A stretch of 64,000 bases of DNA. It comes from Deltaproteobacteria bacterium. Its GTDB lineage: Bacteria > Desulfobacterota > Desulfobulbia > Desulfobulbales > Desulfocapsaceae. The position numbers and the translations under genes are program-made. The notes under the pieces are model-generated. The model was not told where the DNA came from. It searched no databases and saw nothing but the letters and a program-made list of their open reading frames with translations. Location of the stretch: the NCBI GenBank assembly GCA_026388715.1, contig JAPLJF010000034.1, positions 1 through 64,000 on the forward strand, given 5' to 3'. How positions within the stretch are numbered: the stretch's first letter is position 1; every line of letters begins with the position of its first letter. Below, piece after piece: positions 51,122-60,397 of the stretch.

Positions 51122-52531
51122 TCAGCCCAGATCCGCCTTGCTCACCATGGCGCACAGCTCATCGGCCATGGCCTGAATAAGCGGCGCGTCCTGGCCTTCG
51201 ACCATCACCCTGATCAACGACTCAGTGCCGGATGGACGGACCAGGATACGCCCGGTATCGCCCAGCCTCTGTTCCATTACCCGCACGGTGGCTGTAAAAT
51301 CAGGGATATGACCCACATCTATCTTTGACGAGGTGCGGACATTTTTCAGCACCTGCGGAAAGTTTTCCATGACCGTGGCCAGTTCGGAGAGGGGCTTGTG
51401 TTGTTTTTTCATGATGGCGAGCAACTGCAGGGCCGCGAGTATGCCGTCGCCGGTGGTGATATGATCGAGAAAGACCAGATGGCCGGACTGCTCACCGCCA
51501 AAGGAATAGCCATTTTTGCGCATTTCCTCGACCACGTACCGGTCACCGACCTTGGTGCGTACCATCCGGCCGCCCATCTGCTGCATGGCCACTTCCAGGC
51601 CCATATTTGACATCACGGTCGCCACCAGGGTCTTCTTCTTCAGCTTCCGCTGCTTCAGCAGCTCGGCGGCGCAGATGGCCATGACATGATCGCCGTCAAT
51701 GATCCGCCCCTTTTCATCGGCAACAATGAGCCGATCGCCGTCGCCATCAAGGGCCAGGCCGATATCGGCGCCCGTCTGCCGCACCACCTCCGCCATGTGC
51801 TCGGGATGCAGCGCCCCGCAATCTTTGTTGATGTTTGTTCCATCCGGATTCACCCCAAAGGTGGTGACCTTCGCCCCCAGTTCCTCAAAGACATGGGGCG
51901 CCACGCCGTAGGTCGCGCCGTGGGCGCAATCAAGGACGATATGGAAATCATCCAGGGTAAATTTCTGGGGAAAGGTATTTTTCAGAAAAACGATATACCG
52001 GCCCTTGGCATCATCAATACGACGGGCCCGTCCCACCTCATCGGCCACGGGTCTTAATGCCGCCATCTTCTGGGAGAAGATCAGCTCCTCGATCTCCGCC
52101 TCATACTCATCCGACAACTTGAATCCATCACGGGAGAAGATCTTGATCCCATTGTCCTGAAAGGGATTATGGGAGGCCGAGATCACCACGCCGGCATCGG
52201 CGCGCATGGAGGTGGTGATAAAGGCGATACCGGGTGTGGGCAAGGGGCCAACGAGAAGCACATCCACGCCCATAGAACAGATTCCCGCGGCCAGGGCATT
52301 TTCAAGCATATAGCCTGAGATGCGGGTATCCTTGCCGATCACGATCCGGTGCCCATGAGCCCGGTCTTTGACCAGAAAGGCGATGGCCCGGCCGACCTGC
52401 ATGGCAATCTCAGTGGTCATGGGATAGATATTGGCCACCCCGCGTATTCCGTCTGTTCCAAATAATTTTTTCAAGGTCATTCTGTCTTTTAATTTTGATG
52501 ACCTCATAGGTTCGCTTACCTGCGAGGCCAT
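51122..52531 (-). CDS. glmM: Phosphoglucosamine mutase
   Basis: [15 protein letters not shown], active-site [24 protein letters not shown]. Start uncertain (52531, 52507 or 52480). Confidence 0.96.
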   Translation of the reverse strand: MASQVSEPMRSSKLKDRMTLKKLFGTDGIRGVANIYPMTTEIAMQVGRAIAFLVKDRAHGHRIVIGKDTRISGYMLENALAAGICSMGVDVLLVGPLPTPGIAFITTSMRADAGVVISASHNPFQDNGIKIFSRDGFKLSDEYEAEIEELIFSQKMAALRPVADEVGRARRIDDAKGRYIVFLKNTFPQKFTLDDFHIVLDCAHGATYGVAPHVFEELGAKVTTFGVNPDGTNINKDCGALHPEHMAEVVRQTGADIGLALDGDGDRLIVADEKGRIIDGDHVMAICAAELLKQRKLKKKTLVATVMSNMGLEVAMQQMGGRMVRTKVGDRYVVEEMRKNGYSFGGEQSGHLVFLDHITTGDGILAALQLLAIMKKQHKPLSELATVMENFPQVLKNVRTSSKIDVGHIPDFTATVRVMEQRLGDTGRILVRPSGTESLIRVMVEGQDAPLIQAMADELCAMVSKADLG

Positions 52532-52541
52532 CTTATCTTAT

Positions 52542-52826
52542 TTAACCCGATGCTTCCAATAGTCCGGTTCCCGGTGAAGGTGCAGCCACGATGTAGAGCT
52601 CTCCATCTTCTTCCGCATATAAAATCCCATAAGGAAACCGTCTTATTAAAGACCTTCGGATGTCTTCTCCAATTATTGGCCAAGCCTTTGGATACGCCAT
52701 TGTCCGCTCGATAGTCGCATAAACTTCGACTGCAAAGTCATAACCCAAACTCACTTCACGTTCTTCATAATATTCGATGGCCTGAACAAACTCGGCCTCT
52801 GCCTCTGGATGGAATAAATTTTTCAC
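52542..52826 (-). CDS. RelE/ParE-family toxin, apparently frameshifted near the C-terminus
   Basis: FHPEAEAEFVQAIEYYEEREVSLGYDFAVEV...RRFPYGILYAEEDGELYIVA; the conserved HLHREPDYWKHRV tail is in the +1 frame. Confidence 0.85.
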   Translation of the reverse strand: MKNLFHPEAEAEFVQAIEYYEEREVSLGYDFAVEVYATIERTMAYPKAWPIIGEDIRRSLIRRFPYGILYAEEDGELYIVAAPSPGTGLLEASG

Positions 52827-53047
52827 GCGGGAAATCTATTCCAGATCTTTTGAAATACTTCATCTCCCGGGACAGCTTTAACCTGTCCTGTGCGAAGCTC
52901 ATGCAAGCGCCTCCTGGCCACTGACGCCCATTTCTTATCAATATCTGTTTCCGAAGGATTAAGACTCTTCAAGAGAGTGTCAATAACCATAGCTCTCTCC
53001 TCCACAGGAAGAGAAACTGCCTCTGCTATCAAGTCTGTTGTTTTCAT
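52823..53047 (-). CDS. Antitoxin / addiction module protein
   Basis: MKTTDLIAEAVSLPVEERAMVIDTLLKSLNPSETDIDKKWASVARRRLHELRTGQVKAVPGDEVFQKIWNRFPA; start at 53047, 4-nt overlap with the toxin. Confidence 0.85.
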   Translation of the reverse strand: MKTTDLIAEAVSLPVEERAMVIDTLLKSLNPSETDIDKKWASVARRRLHELRTGQVKAVPGDEVFQKIWNRFPA

Positions 53048-53169
53048 TTTACTGCCATTCAATATTGAATGCCTTTGAAGGTAAAAGGATTGACACATTA
53101 ATGACGATTCCTTCTCTTTCTGCTTTAGAGCTTGTCCGTAAATAAATCTTTGGTGCTCGCATCCGGCTT

Positions 53170-53254
53170 TTGGCCGAATTTGACCGCTCCTCAATCGCAA
53201 AATCCTCGCCGTAGCGCTGCTACGGCTGCGGTTTTACTCAATCGTCTCGGCCAA
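53170..53254. repeat. Imperfect palindromic repeat overlapping the 3' end of cdaR
   Basis: Outer TTGGCCGA/TCGGCCAA, inner perfect CCGTAGC-GCT-GCTACGG. Confidence 0.75.
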
Positions 53255-54286
53255 ATTCGTCTCAAAAGGCGGCAACTTCGGTTTTTTTTCACTATACGTC
53301 ACCACCATGGGTTCAACCTTGATAATCTGGATAAGATGATCTAATGAATTTCCCCGGGGGACAACCCGGGGAACAACCTTGACCGTCATCTGCCCTGCGT
53401 CACCATCATCAACAGCAGTCACCTTGAACAGGGACTGCAGATCTTTGTTTTCCCGGGCCAGACTTCTGGGCAAGAGCACGGTAATCGTCACTGTGGAAGG
53501 GGTAACTTGCCGCGCCCCCCCCTGGCTATTCACCTCAATCGGCAACCCGGAGATACGCTTCTCCACAGTTTCCTCCGCAATAACCAGATCAGCGGTTACC
53601 GATGTTTCACCGATCAGATCAAGAAGGGCAGGGTTCAGATCCAGGGGTATCTGTAACTGCGTCGATTGATTCATGCCGCTGATATCAATTATCTGCGTCT
53701 TCAAGGCATTAAGTTGTGTCAATACTGCCTGTGGCCCGGTGATGGAAATGGTCTCCGGTTTCATCCTGATATCCTGCAAAACATAATGAGCTGCCGGATT
53801 CCCTTTGGTTATCGGCTTTACCGCAAGCTGTTTCTGGATAAGCTTATCCATAGAAAAAATAATCGAGTCGGGCTGGGTACGCAGGACTTTTATCCCACGC
53901 GGCACAGAAATCAAGTGAATCTCATTCTTGATCACCATTGTACCAGGAACGGCCTGGGCAAGATCCACCTGTCTCGTGATATCGCCTTTGTCTATCTTCA
54001 AGACCTGACTGCGCGGCCCACTGATTGTGACCTCGATCTCCCGCTTGAACTGATTGGAGATAACCAGATCTCGTGGCAGATTAATGACTTCAAGGGGAAC
54101 CAGCACGTTTTTATCGACGGTGTCATCACCGCCAACGAAATACCAGAGACCCACGGCCAGAATCAAGGAGATAAAACGGAGGGTCCAGTCTTTTGGCCAC
54201 ATCTCCTGAAAACGCCTGAGATCATCAACATGCAACGACTTGTTTAACTGGTTGAATATCTTCATGATCATGATCGACTCACCCAA
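53234..54286 (-). CDS. cdaR: YbbR-domain protein (CdaR-like regulator of diadenylate cyclase)
   Basis: 350 aa; single TM then YbbR-like repeats; overlaps the cdaA 3' end. Confidence 0.88.
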   Translation of the reverse strand: MGESIMIMKIFNQLNKSLHVDDLRRFQEMWPKDWTLRFISLILAVGLWYFVGGDDTVDKNVLVPLEVINLPRDLVISNQFKREIEVTISGPRSQVLKIDKGDITRQVDLAQAVPGTMVIKNEIHLISVPRGIKVLRTQPDSIIFSMDKLIQKQLAVKPITKGNPAAHYVLQDIRMKPETISITGPQAVLTQLNALKTQIIDISGMNQSTQLQIPLDLNPALLDLIGETSVTADLVIAEETVEKRISGLPIEVNSQGGARQVTPSTVTITVLLPRSLARENKDLQSLFKVTAVDDGDAGQMTVKVVPRVVPRGNSLDHLIQIIKVEPMVVTYSEKKPKLPPFETNLAETIE

Positions 54287-55059
54287 CTCTTCCAGGCCTG
54301 CGGCTGCGGTTCTTTCACCACAAAAATGGCATGGAGTCCCTTGGTCAGGGTCATTTCATCCGTCATGAGCGTCAGCGCGCCATGCTGCACCAGAGAAACC
54401 TCCTGAGTCTCTTCCGAGACGACAACAACCACGGCATCGGTCTCCTCGGACAGACCGATTGCCGCCCGGTGTCTGGTGCCGAATCGTTTGTTGATGTAAG
54501 GATTTTTGGTCAGGGGCAGAATACAGCCTGCCGTCTGAATCCGCCCTTTACGGATAATCACCCCGCCATCATGCAAAGGAGAGACAGGCATAAAGATAGA
54601 GATCAACAGCTCTCTGCTCAAGCTGGCATCAAGATCAGATCCGGATTCCACATAGTCCCGCAATCCGATCTCCCGCTCGAGAACGATCAAGGCGCCAATG
54701 CGCCGTTTGGAAAGATAGAAGACAGCCCGGACAACTTCATCCAGTTCCTTTTCAGCCATATCCGTATTTTTCTGAAAAGGTGATTTTCCCACCTGGGTCA
54801 GGGCCATGCGGATATCATGCTGAAAAACAATCACCACAATCAACAGCAGGGAACTGAGGAAGGTCTTCAACAACCACTGCAGGGCGGCCATATCCAGGGC
54901 TATCGACATGAAATAGACGGCGCTCAGCACCACCAGCCCCAGTATCATCTGCACCGAACGTGTGCCCTTGATAATCAGGATAAGTTGGTGAATGATAAAG
55001 GCCACCACCAGGATATCAAGCATATCCTGCCAGCGGAGTAATTTGAGTATTTCAAGCAT
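54268..55059 (-). CDS. cdaA: Diadenylate cyclase CdaA (DisA_N / TIGR00159 family)
   Basis: LHDGGVIIRKGRIQTAGCILPLT and GTRHRAAIGLSEETDAVVVVVSEETQEVSL; start placed at MLEILKLLRWQDML (55059). Confidence 0.93.
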   Translation of the reverse strand: MLEILKLLRWQDMLDILVVAFIIHQLILIIKGTRSVQMILGLVVLSAVYFMSIALDMAALQWLLKTFLSSLLLIVVIVFQHDIRMALTQVGKSPFQKNTDMAEKELDEVVRAVFYLSKRRIGALIVLEREIGLRDYVESGSDLDASLSRELLISIFMPVSPLHDGGVIIRKGRIQTAGCILPLTKNPYINKRFGTRHRAAIGLSEETDAVVVVVSEETQEVSLVQHGALTLMTDEMTLTKGLHAIFVVKEPQPQAWKSWVSRS

Positions 55060-55318
55060 AGGATCAGGGACCAGGGGACAGGGAACAGGAGACAGGGGGA
55101 ACAGATCAGTCATTGATTCATCGATGAATCATCTAGCTGATAATCCCTGACCTTCCAGACATCGTTTTCTTTTTTTGAGTGTACAGCATAGACTCCGCTT
55201 CTTTCAAGACATACTTTACATAAAAGTTGAAAGTTGAAAGTCAAAGATGTTAGGTTGCGGTATATTATTTTTTTCATGAATACCTTTTTGCACTCTAAAA
55301 TCTGAACTCTGATCAATC

Positions 55319-58300
55319 ATGTCTGATCGTTTTGGCGCCATCTCCATCAATCCTGAGCCCGCTCCTCCTTCTGAGCGTCCAAAAAGACCAAAGGCAAAGC
55401 CAGTACCGCCGTCACGGCCCACACCTGACAAATCAGCTGTGGGGCCAAAAAAATCAAGGCGCTGGTTCATCCTGGCTGCTCTTCCGGTTTTTCTCATTGC
55501 GGCCTACAGCGCCGCCGGTTTTTTCCTCGCCCCGGCGCTGCTGACAAGATACCTCTCTAACTCCCTCCAACAAGCTGCCGACATAGGTCTGACTGCGGGC
55601 GAGGCACACTTTAATCCCTTTACCATGCGCCTGCAACTGGACGATGTTTCGACAATAGCCACCACTGACGTCAATCAGCCCCCGACGCCGGAAACTACGC
55701 TCCTGCACATTGATCATGTCCTCATCAACCTGCACCTGATTGCCCTGCTGCACAACAGTCTTGCCTGCAATAGTCTGGAGATTAAAGGACTGACCGCGTC
55801 AGTCATCCGCTACCCGGACAAATCGTACAACCTGCCCGCTCTGGCCTCGGAAAACACCACTGAAAACAACAGCAAGGCCGAAACCGACTCCCTGTCCCGT
55901 CTGCCCCTGCTCTTTTCCCTGAACAATATCACGATCACCGACAGCAGAATTTTCTTTGATGACCGCCTGAATGGGAAAAAACACAGCGTGGAGCAGATCA
56001 AACTGGATCTTCCAACCCTCTCCAACTTCTCCTTTGAGGCCGGGGAGTACATCCGCCCCCACTTTTCCGCCATCATCAACGGCAGCCCGGTGGAACTGAC
56101 CGGTGAGGCCGCGTTACCAGGTGAAAAGGGTCAAAATGGACTGAAGACCAATCTCGCCTGCACTCTCCAGAATCTCGACCTGCCTCTCTATTTTGCCTAC
56201 CTGCCGAAATCTATGCCCCTGGTTCTTGACAAGGGCAAAGGCGAAGGCAAGATCCAGATTTCATTTACCCCAAAAGACAAAAAAGGAGGCCGTCTGACCG
56301 TTGGCTTCCAACTAACGACAACCGGGATCGAACTGGCCAACACCGAGCACTCCCTGGCCATGACCGCACCCTCAATGCAGATCGAGGGAAGCCTGCAACC
56401 ACTTGATGGCGCTCTGCACCTCCACAACCTGCACATCCTGCAGCCACAATTCTCAGCAGATCAGGGTCACTTTTCACAGGATATGGCCCAGCTCTTTTCC
56501 GGACCTGCCACAAGCAAGGACGCGCCGGAACAGCCGCAACATCACCTGGACATTGACTCGCTCACCGTCGAAAATGGCGCTCTACAACTCACCGACAAAG
56601 AGCAAAAAGGCGCTTTGCCACCCTGGACAACGATCCAGATCCAAGTGAAAAATTTCAGCACCGCCTCAGAGCAGGGCCGGGACAAGGGCACATTTACCCT
56701 CAGCAGCAAACAGGAAAAAACCAATGCGGCCCTGAGCTGGCAAGGATCCTTTAACGACCGGGGCATACCAGGCGGCGCCCTGCAACTGGGCAATATCCAG
56801 GCCGGCACCCTTCTCTCCTTCGTTGATCCGGTTCAGGCAAAAAACGCGACAGGGGCTGCCAGTCTGCACGGCCACTTCAGCTTTGACCCGACAACGAAGC
56901 ACTCCGGCATGATCACCTTGATCGACGCTACGACCGAAGTGCATGATCTGACACTGCTTGACCAGAAACAGACATGGCTTGCGGCCAAAAAGGTACAGAT
57001 CACCGGCACAAAGTTCAAAGAAGGCAACCTTGACTTGGGGACCATTGCCCTTACCGAGAGCGTCCTCATCCTCCATCAGGACAAGCTTCCACCATTTCTG
57101 CAAAGTTTCGGCGCCGACAAAAAACCCATCCTGATACAAGGAATTGATTTTTCAGGAAAGGCTACTCTCCACCCTCAAAAAGAAAAGATGCCGGCCCTGG
57201 AGCTGTCCGAACTGCACATGAAGACCGGCAGCCTGACGGCTAAAGGCGCCAGTCAAAACAACTTCGAGTTTGCGGCCAGGATCAACCAGACAGGCATGTT
57301 GAAGGCGCAAGGCCTGGTCTCTCTGTTTCCTGTGCGTGCCTCGCTCTCCCTGGCTCTGGCCGCTATCAGCTCAGAGCAGGTTGCACCCTGGCTTCCCGAT
57401 GCGCCCCTGTTTCAACAAGGCAGGGCCAGCGTGCATGGCCAGGGGACCTACCGTTATCCTGAATCCAGCTTTACCGGCACCTTGCAGCTGAGCGAGGCCC
57501 TGATTCGGGATGACGAAAAAAGTCCCGGCCTGGCCGCAAGCAAGATTGAGCTCAACGATGTCACCATCAAGACCAATCCGCTCCGCATCGGCATGAAGGA
57601 ACTGATCCTTGACGCCCCGAAACTCACCTGGAAGCTGGAGACAGACGGCCCCGGGCCGGTGGCCCAGATCGCCTCCTTTCTCCGCAATCTGCTCTCCCAG
57701 CCACAAAACAGGAAAAATCAGCAACAAAATGCTGGCGACTCCGTTCTGTCTGGTATCCAGAGGATCAGCTTTGATAACGCCACCATCAGCCATGAAGACC
57801 TGCGACTCGACCCACCCTGGTCAGCGTTAATCAGTCAGGTCAAAGGCCAGATCACCAATCCGCATGAAAAGAGTGACGCGGGCGCAAGCCTTGAGCTCTC
57901 AGGCCTTCTTGACACTGTGCCCTTTACCCTGTCCGGCTCTGGAGATTTTTTGACCGGTAAGGGTAACTCTACAACAAAACTCAACCTCAACGGATTTCCG
58001 CTTCTGCCGCTTGCAGCACAGATCACTCCGCTCCTTGATATCAACCCCAAGGCCGGCAGTTTTAATCTCTCCTGCAGCCACACCCTGCAAAATGGCGAAG
58101 AACAGGGAGAGGCGGCCTTTCTCTTCTCCGGGCTCAACCCTGGTTCCGCGAAATCGGAGACCGCCCTACCACTGGCCTTGCTTGCAGACAGCCAGGATCA
58201 GATGAAACTCCTGGTGCCGCTGGCCAAAGACAGCACCCAACCCCTGCTCAAGCAGACTATCGCCACCTTCCAGGCCCTGATGGTCAAGGCCAAGGAGGCG

Positions 58301-58882
58301 CCCTTGCTGCCGGCAGGAGCCGAGTTTACAGACCTTCACGACAAACAGTCTATCCCGTTCCCCGCCGGCCAAAGCACATTTGACGTGAACAGAAGCAGCA
58401 ACGGCCAGGAAACCTTGCGCCGTTTTAAGGCCCTGCTGGCCGCTCACCCTCATCTTGGCCTGACCCTTACCGGCATGGCCGACCCAATCCATGACCGGGC
58501 CGCGCTTTTGAAGACACTGGAAGAAAAAGAAAGAAAACGGGTGGCCCTGAAAAACGAGCAACAATTACAGGCGTGGCAAAAAAAACAAAAAGAAAAAGAA
58601 AAACAGCAAGCACCTCCCCAAATACCGCTACCGGGAAAGATCATCGAACAGGATATCCCCATTCAGGAGGCCCGGCCCGCCCTGCTTAAGCCTGAACCGG
58701 TCACAGTCTCAGACACCACTCTCTATGACCTTGCCCAGGAGCGGGCTTTACAGGTGTACGACTTCTGCACTACTGATCTTGGCATCACTTCGGAACGGAT
58801 CAGCCTCCAGGAAAAGAGCCAACTTAGCACCCCGGAGACAGCAGGAAACCTGGTGAAGATCGGGCTCAGGCCGTTATTCTAA
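55319..58882 (+). CDS. DUF748/AsmA-like large envelope protein
   Basis: 1187 aa; proline-rich basic N-terminus, one TM, AsmA/DUF748-like body, Lys/Glu-rich segment near the C-terminus. Confidence 0.78.
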   Translation: MSDRFGAISINPEPAPPSERPKRPKAKPVPPSRPTPDKSAVGPKKSRRWFILAALPVFLIAAYSAAGFFLAPALLTRYLSNSLQQAADIGLTAGEAHFNPFTMRLQLDDVSTIATTDVNQPPTPETTLLHIDHVLINLHLIALLHNSLACNSLEIKGLTASVIRYPDKSYNLPALASENTTENNSKAETDSLSRLPLLFSLNNITITDSRIFFDDRLNGKKHSVEQIKLDLPTLSNFSFEAGEYIRPHFSAIINGSPVELTGEAALPGEKGQNGLKTNLACTLQNLDLPLYFAYLPKSMPLVLDKGKGEGKIQISFTPKDKKGGRLTVGFQLTTTGIELANTEHSLAMTAPSMQIEGSLQPLDGALHLHNLHILQPQFSADQGHFSQDMAQLFSGPATSKDAPEQPQHHLDIDSLTVENGALQLTDKEQKGALPPWTTIQIQVKNFSTASEQGRDKGTFTLSSKQEKTNAALSWQGSFNDRGIPGGALQLGNIQAGTLLSFVDPVQAKNATGAASLHGHFSFDPTTKHSGMITLIDATTEVHDLTLLDQKQTWLAAKKVQITGTKFKEGNLDLGTIALTESVLILHQDKLPPFLQSFGADKKPILIQGIDFSGKATLHPQKEKMPALELSELHMKTGSLTAKGASQNNFEFAARINQTGMLKAQGLVSLFPVRASLSLALAAISSEQVAPWLPDAPLFQQGRASVHGQGTYRYPESSFTGTLQLSEALIRDDEKSPGLAASKIELNDVTIKTNPLRIGMKELILDAPKLTWKLETDGPGPVAQIASFLRNLLSQPQNRKNQQQNAGDSVLSGIQRISFDNATISHEDLRLDPPWSALISQVKGQITNPHEKSDAGASLELSGLLDTVPFTLSGSGDFLTGKGNSTTKLNLNGFPLLPLAAQITPLLDINPKAGSFNLSCSHTLQNGEEQGEAAFLFSGLNPGSAKSETALPLALLADSQDQMKLLVPLAKDSTQPLLKQTIATFQALMVKAKEAPLLPAGAEFTDLHDKQSIPFPAGQSTFDVNRSSNGQETLRRFKALLAAHPHLGLTLTGMADPIHDRAALLKTLEEKERKRVALKNEQQLQAWQKKQKEKEKQQAPPQIPLPGKIIEQDIPIQEARPALLKPEPVTVSDTTLYDLAQERALQVYDFCTTDLGITSERISLQEKSQLSTPETAGNLVKIGLRPLF

Positions 58883-58915
58883 AACAACCACAACATCAAA
58901 ATATCTTAACCGGCA

Positions 58916-59099
58916 TAAGGTTCCGTAATAAAATGGTCAGGTCGCTCTTCATCCATTCGCCACAGCTCCTGGTATGTTGTTATCGGCAAGACGCCACTCA
59001 AGGAAACAGTCGGAAATGATTGGCTCTTTCCTTGAAGAGGCATAAGGTGTCGTAATAAAATAAGCAAAAAAGCACTGCTTATTTCATAACGACACCTAA
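58916..59099. repeat. Dispersed element copy; 3' hairpin TAAGGTGTCGT.../...ACGACACCTAA
   Basis: 24-nt arms at 59043-59066 and 59076-59099 with few mismatches; 110-bp homology to 63185-63294. Confidence 0.85.
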
Positions 59100-59119
59100 A
59101 TATATTAAACAGGCAAAAA

Positions 59120-59548
59120 ATGAGCGCGCTACCTTTTCAAATATCATACACAACCTTACTTGAATGGCTGGGGCTGCTTTCAGCGGCAACCTTTCTCATC
59201 AGTCTGCTGCTCATCCCCTTTCTTATCTCCAGGGCCTCTGCCAATTATTTTCTCATTCATGCCACGATTGTGGAACAACGGCATAAACGTCATCCCGCTA
59301 TCGCCCTGTTGATCAAGGTCATCAGAAACAGCCTGGGGTACTTCCTGTGTCTTGCCGGATTCATCATGCTTTTCCTCCCCGGCCAGGGTATCCTCACCAT
59401 TCTGATTGGGGTTTCTCTCCTTGATGTCCCCTTCAGACATAAAGCGCTGAATGTCCTGATCCACCGGCCGGCCCTTCAGCACGCATTGAACTGGATTCGC
59501 CAGAAAACAGGACATCCGCCCTTTAATTTCCCGCCAACGCCGTTATAA
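59120..59548 (+). CDS. Small membrane protein (possibly PGPGW-type transmembrane family)
   Basis: 142 aa; two hydrophobic segments and MLFLPGQGILTILIGVSLLDVPFR. Confidence 0.6.
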   Translation: MSALPFQISYTTLLEWLGLLSAATFLISLLLIPFLISRASANYFLIHATIVEQRHKRHPAIALLIKVIRNSLGYFLCLAGFIMLFLPGQGILTILIGVSLLDVPFRHKALNVLIHRPALQHALNWIRQKTGHPPFNFPPTPL

Positions 59549-59583
59549 AAAATAATACCGTCGCCTGAATGGCAAAAACGGCA

Positions 59584-59673
59584 TAAGGAGCCATAACAAA
59601 ATGACCAGATCGTGTTTCCGCCGGGGCGATCCATGGCCAGCAAGATCTAATTATTCTCTGGCAACGGCTCCTA
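59584..59673. repeat. Dispersed element copy (TAAGGAGCCATAACAAAATGA...GGCAACGGCTCCTAA)
   Basis: Imperfect terminal inverted repeats of the same family. Confidence 0.65.
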
Positions 59674-59736
59674 AATAAAAAAGGCAAGGTAAACCATCCA
59701 CCCTGCCTTATCGCCCTTGAAATTTGTTTTCCTCAA

Positions 59737-60222
59737 TCAGGGAAGATCAAGCTCCTCCAGCATCCGAACCACCATTTTCAGATCATTGGCGTCAGGATGC
59801 CCCTTGGCCGCCGGGGCACAGACAAGCCAGGCAGGCTGCGGGCTTTCCTGGGCTGCTGTTTCCAGTGTCTTGGCGTCCACCTCACCTGGACAGGAAAAAG
59901 TGGCCCGCACATGGGCCCTGGCTGCAATCTCCCTGGCCTTCTTCATGGCATTTTCCGCATGCGCCGATCCCACGGCCGCGCCATGACTGGCAAAGAGGTA
60001 AACTTCCTGTCCCTCCTTCAATTTAGCAAGAAAGGCCTGAGAATCCGGATCGGGCTGACCTGCCTTGAGCCAGAAACCCACAGCCACAAAGTTGTATCCG
60101 GCTGGGTCCGGGGCATCGGTAACTGCCGCAATCTCCTTGTCTCCGCTCAGATATCCATACACCGCTTCGGCCAGTTTCCTGGTATTGCCACTCTTTGAAG
60201 AATAAACGACAAGACTTTTCAT
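59737..60222 (-). CDS. Flavodoxin family protein
   Basis: 161 aa; MKSLVVYSSKSGNTRKLAEAVYGYL and VAVGFWLKAGQPDPDSQAFL. Confidence 0.88.
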   Translation of the reverse strand: MKSLVVYSSKSGNTRKLAEAVYGYLSGDKEIAAVTDAPDPAGYNFVAVGFWLKAGQPDPDSQAFLAKLKEGQEVYLFASHGAAVGSAHAENAMKKAREIAARAHVRATFSCPGEVDAKTLETAAQESPQPAWLVCAPAAKGHPDANDLKMVVRMLEELDLP

Positions 60223-60397
60223 GATTTCTCCTTTTCATTTTGATGGTCTGTCTCTGCTCTCCTCAGTTTTACAAAACCGTTCATTTGTATTATGGATGAA
60301 GAAATTTAAAATTAAAAGGGCATACCTTCTTTTTCAGGAAACTTATGTGTATTTGCCTTAATTTTTTCACCCTTTCCTTGTCACTGTCAATACAGCC

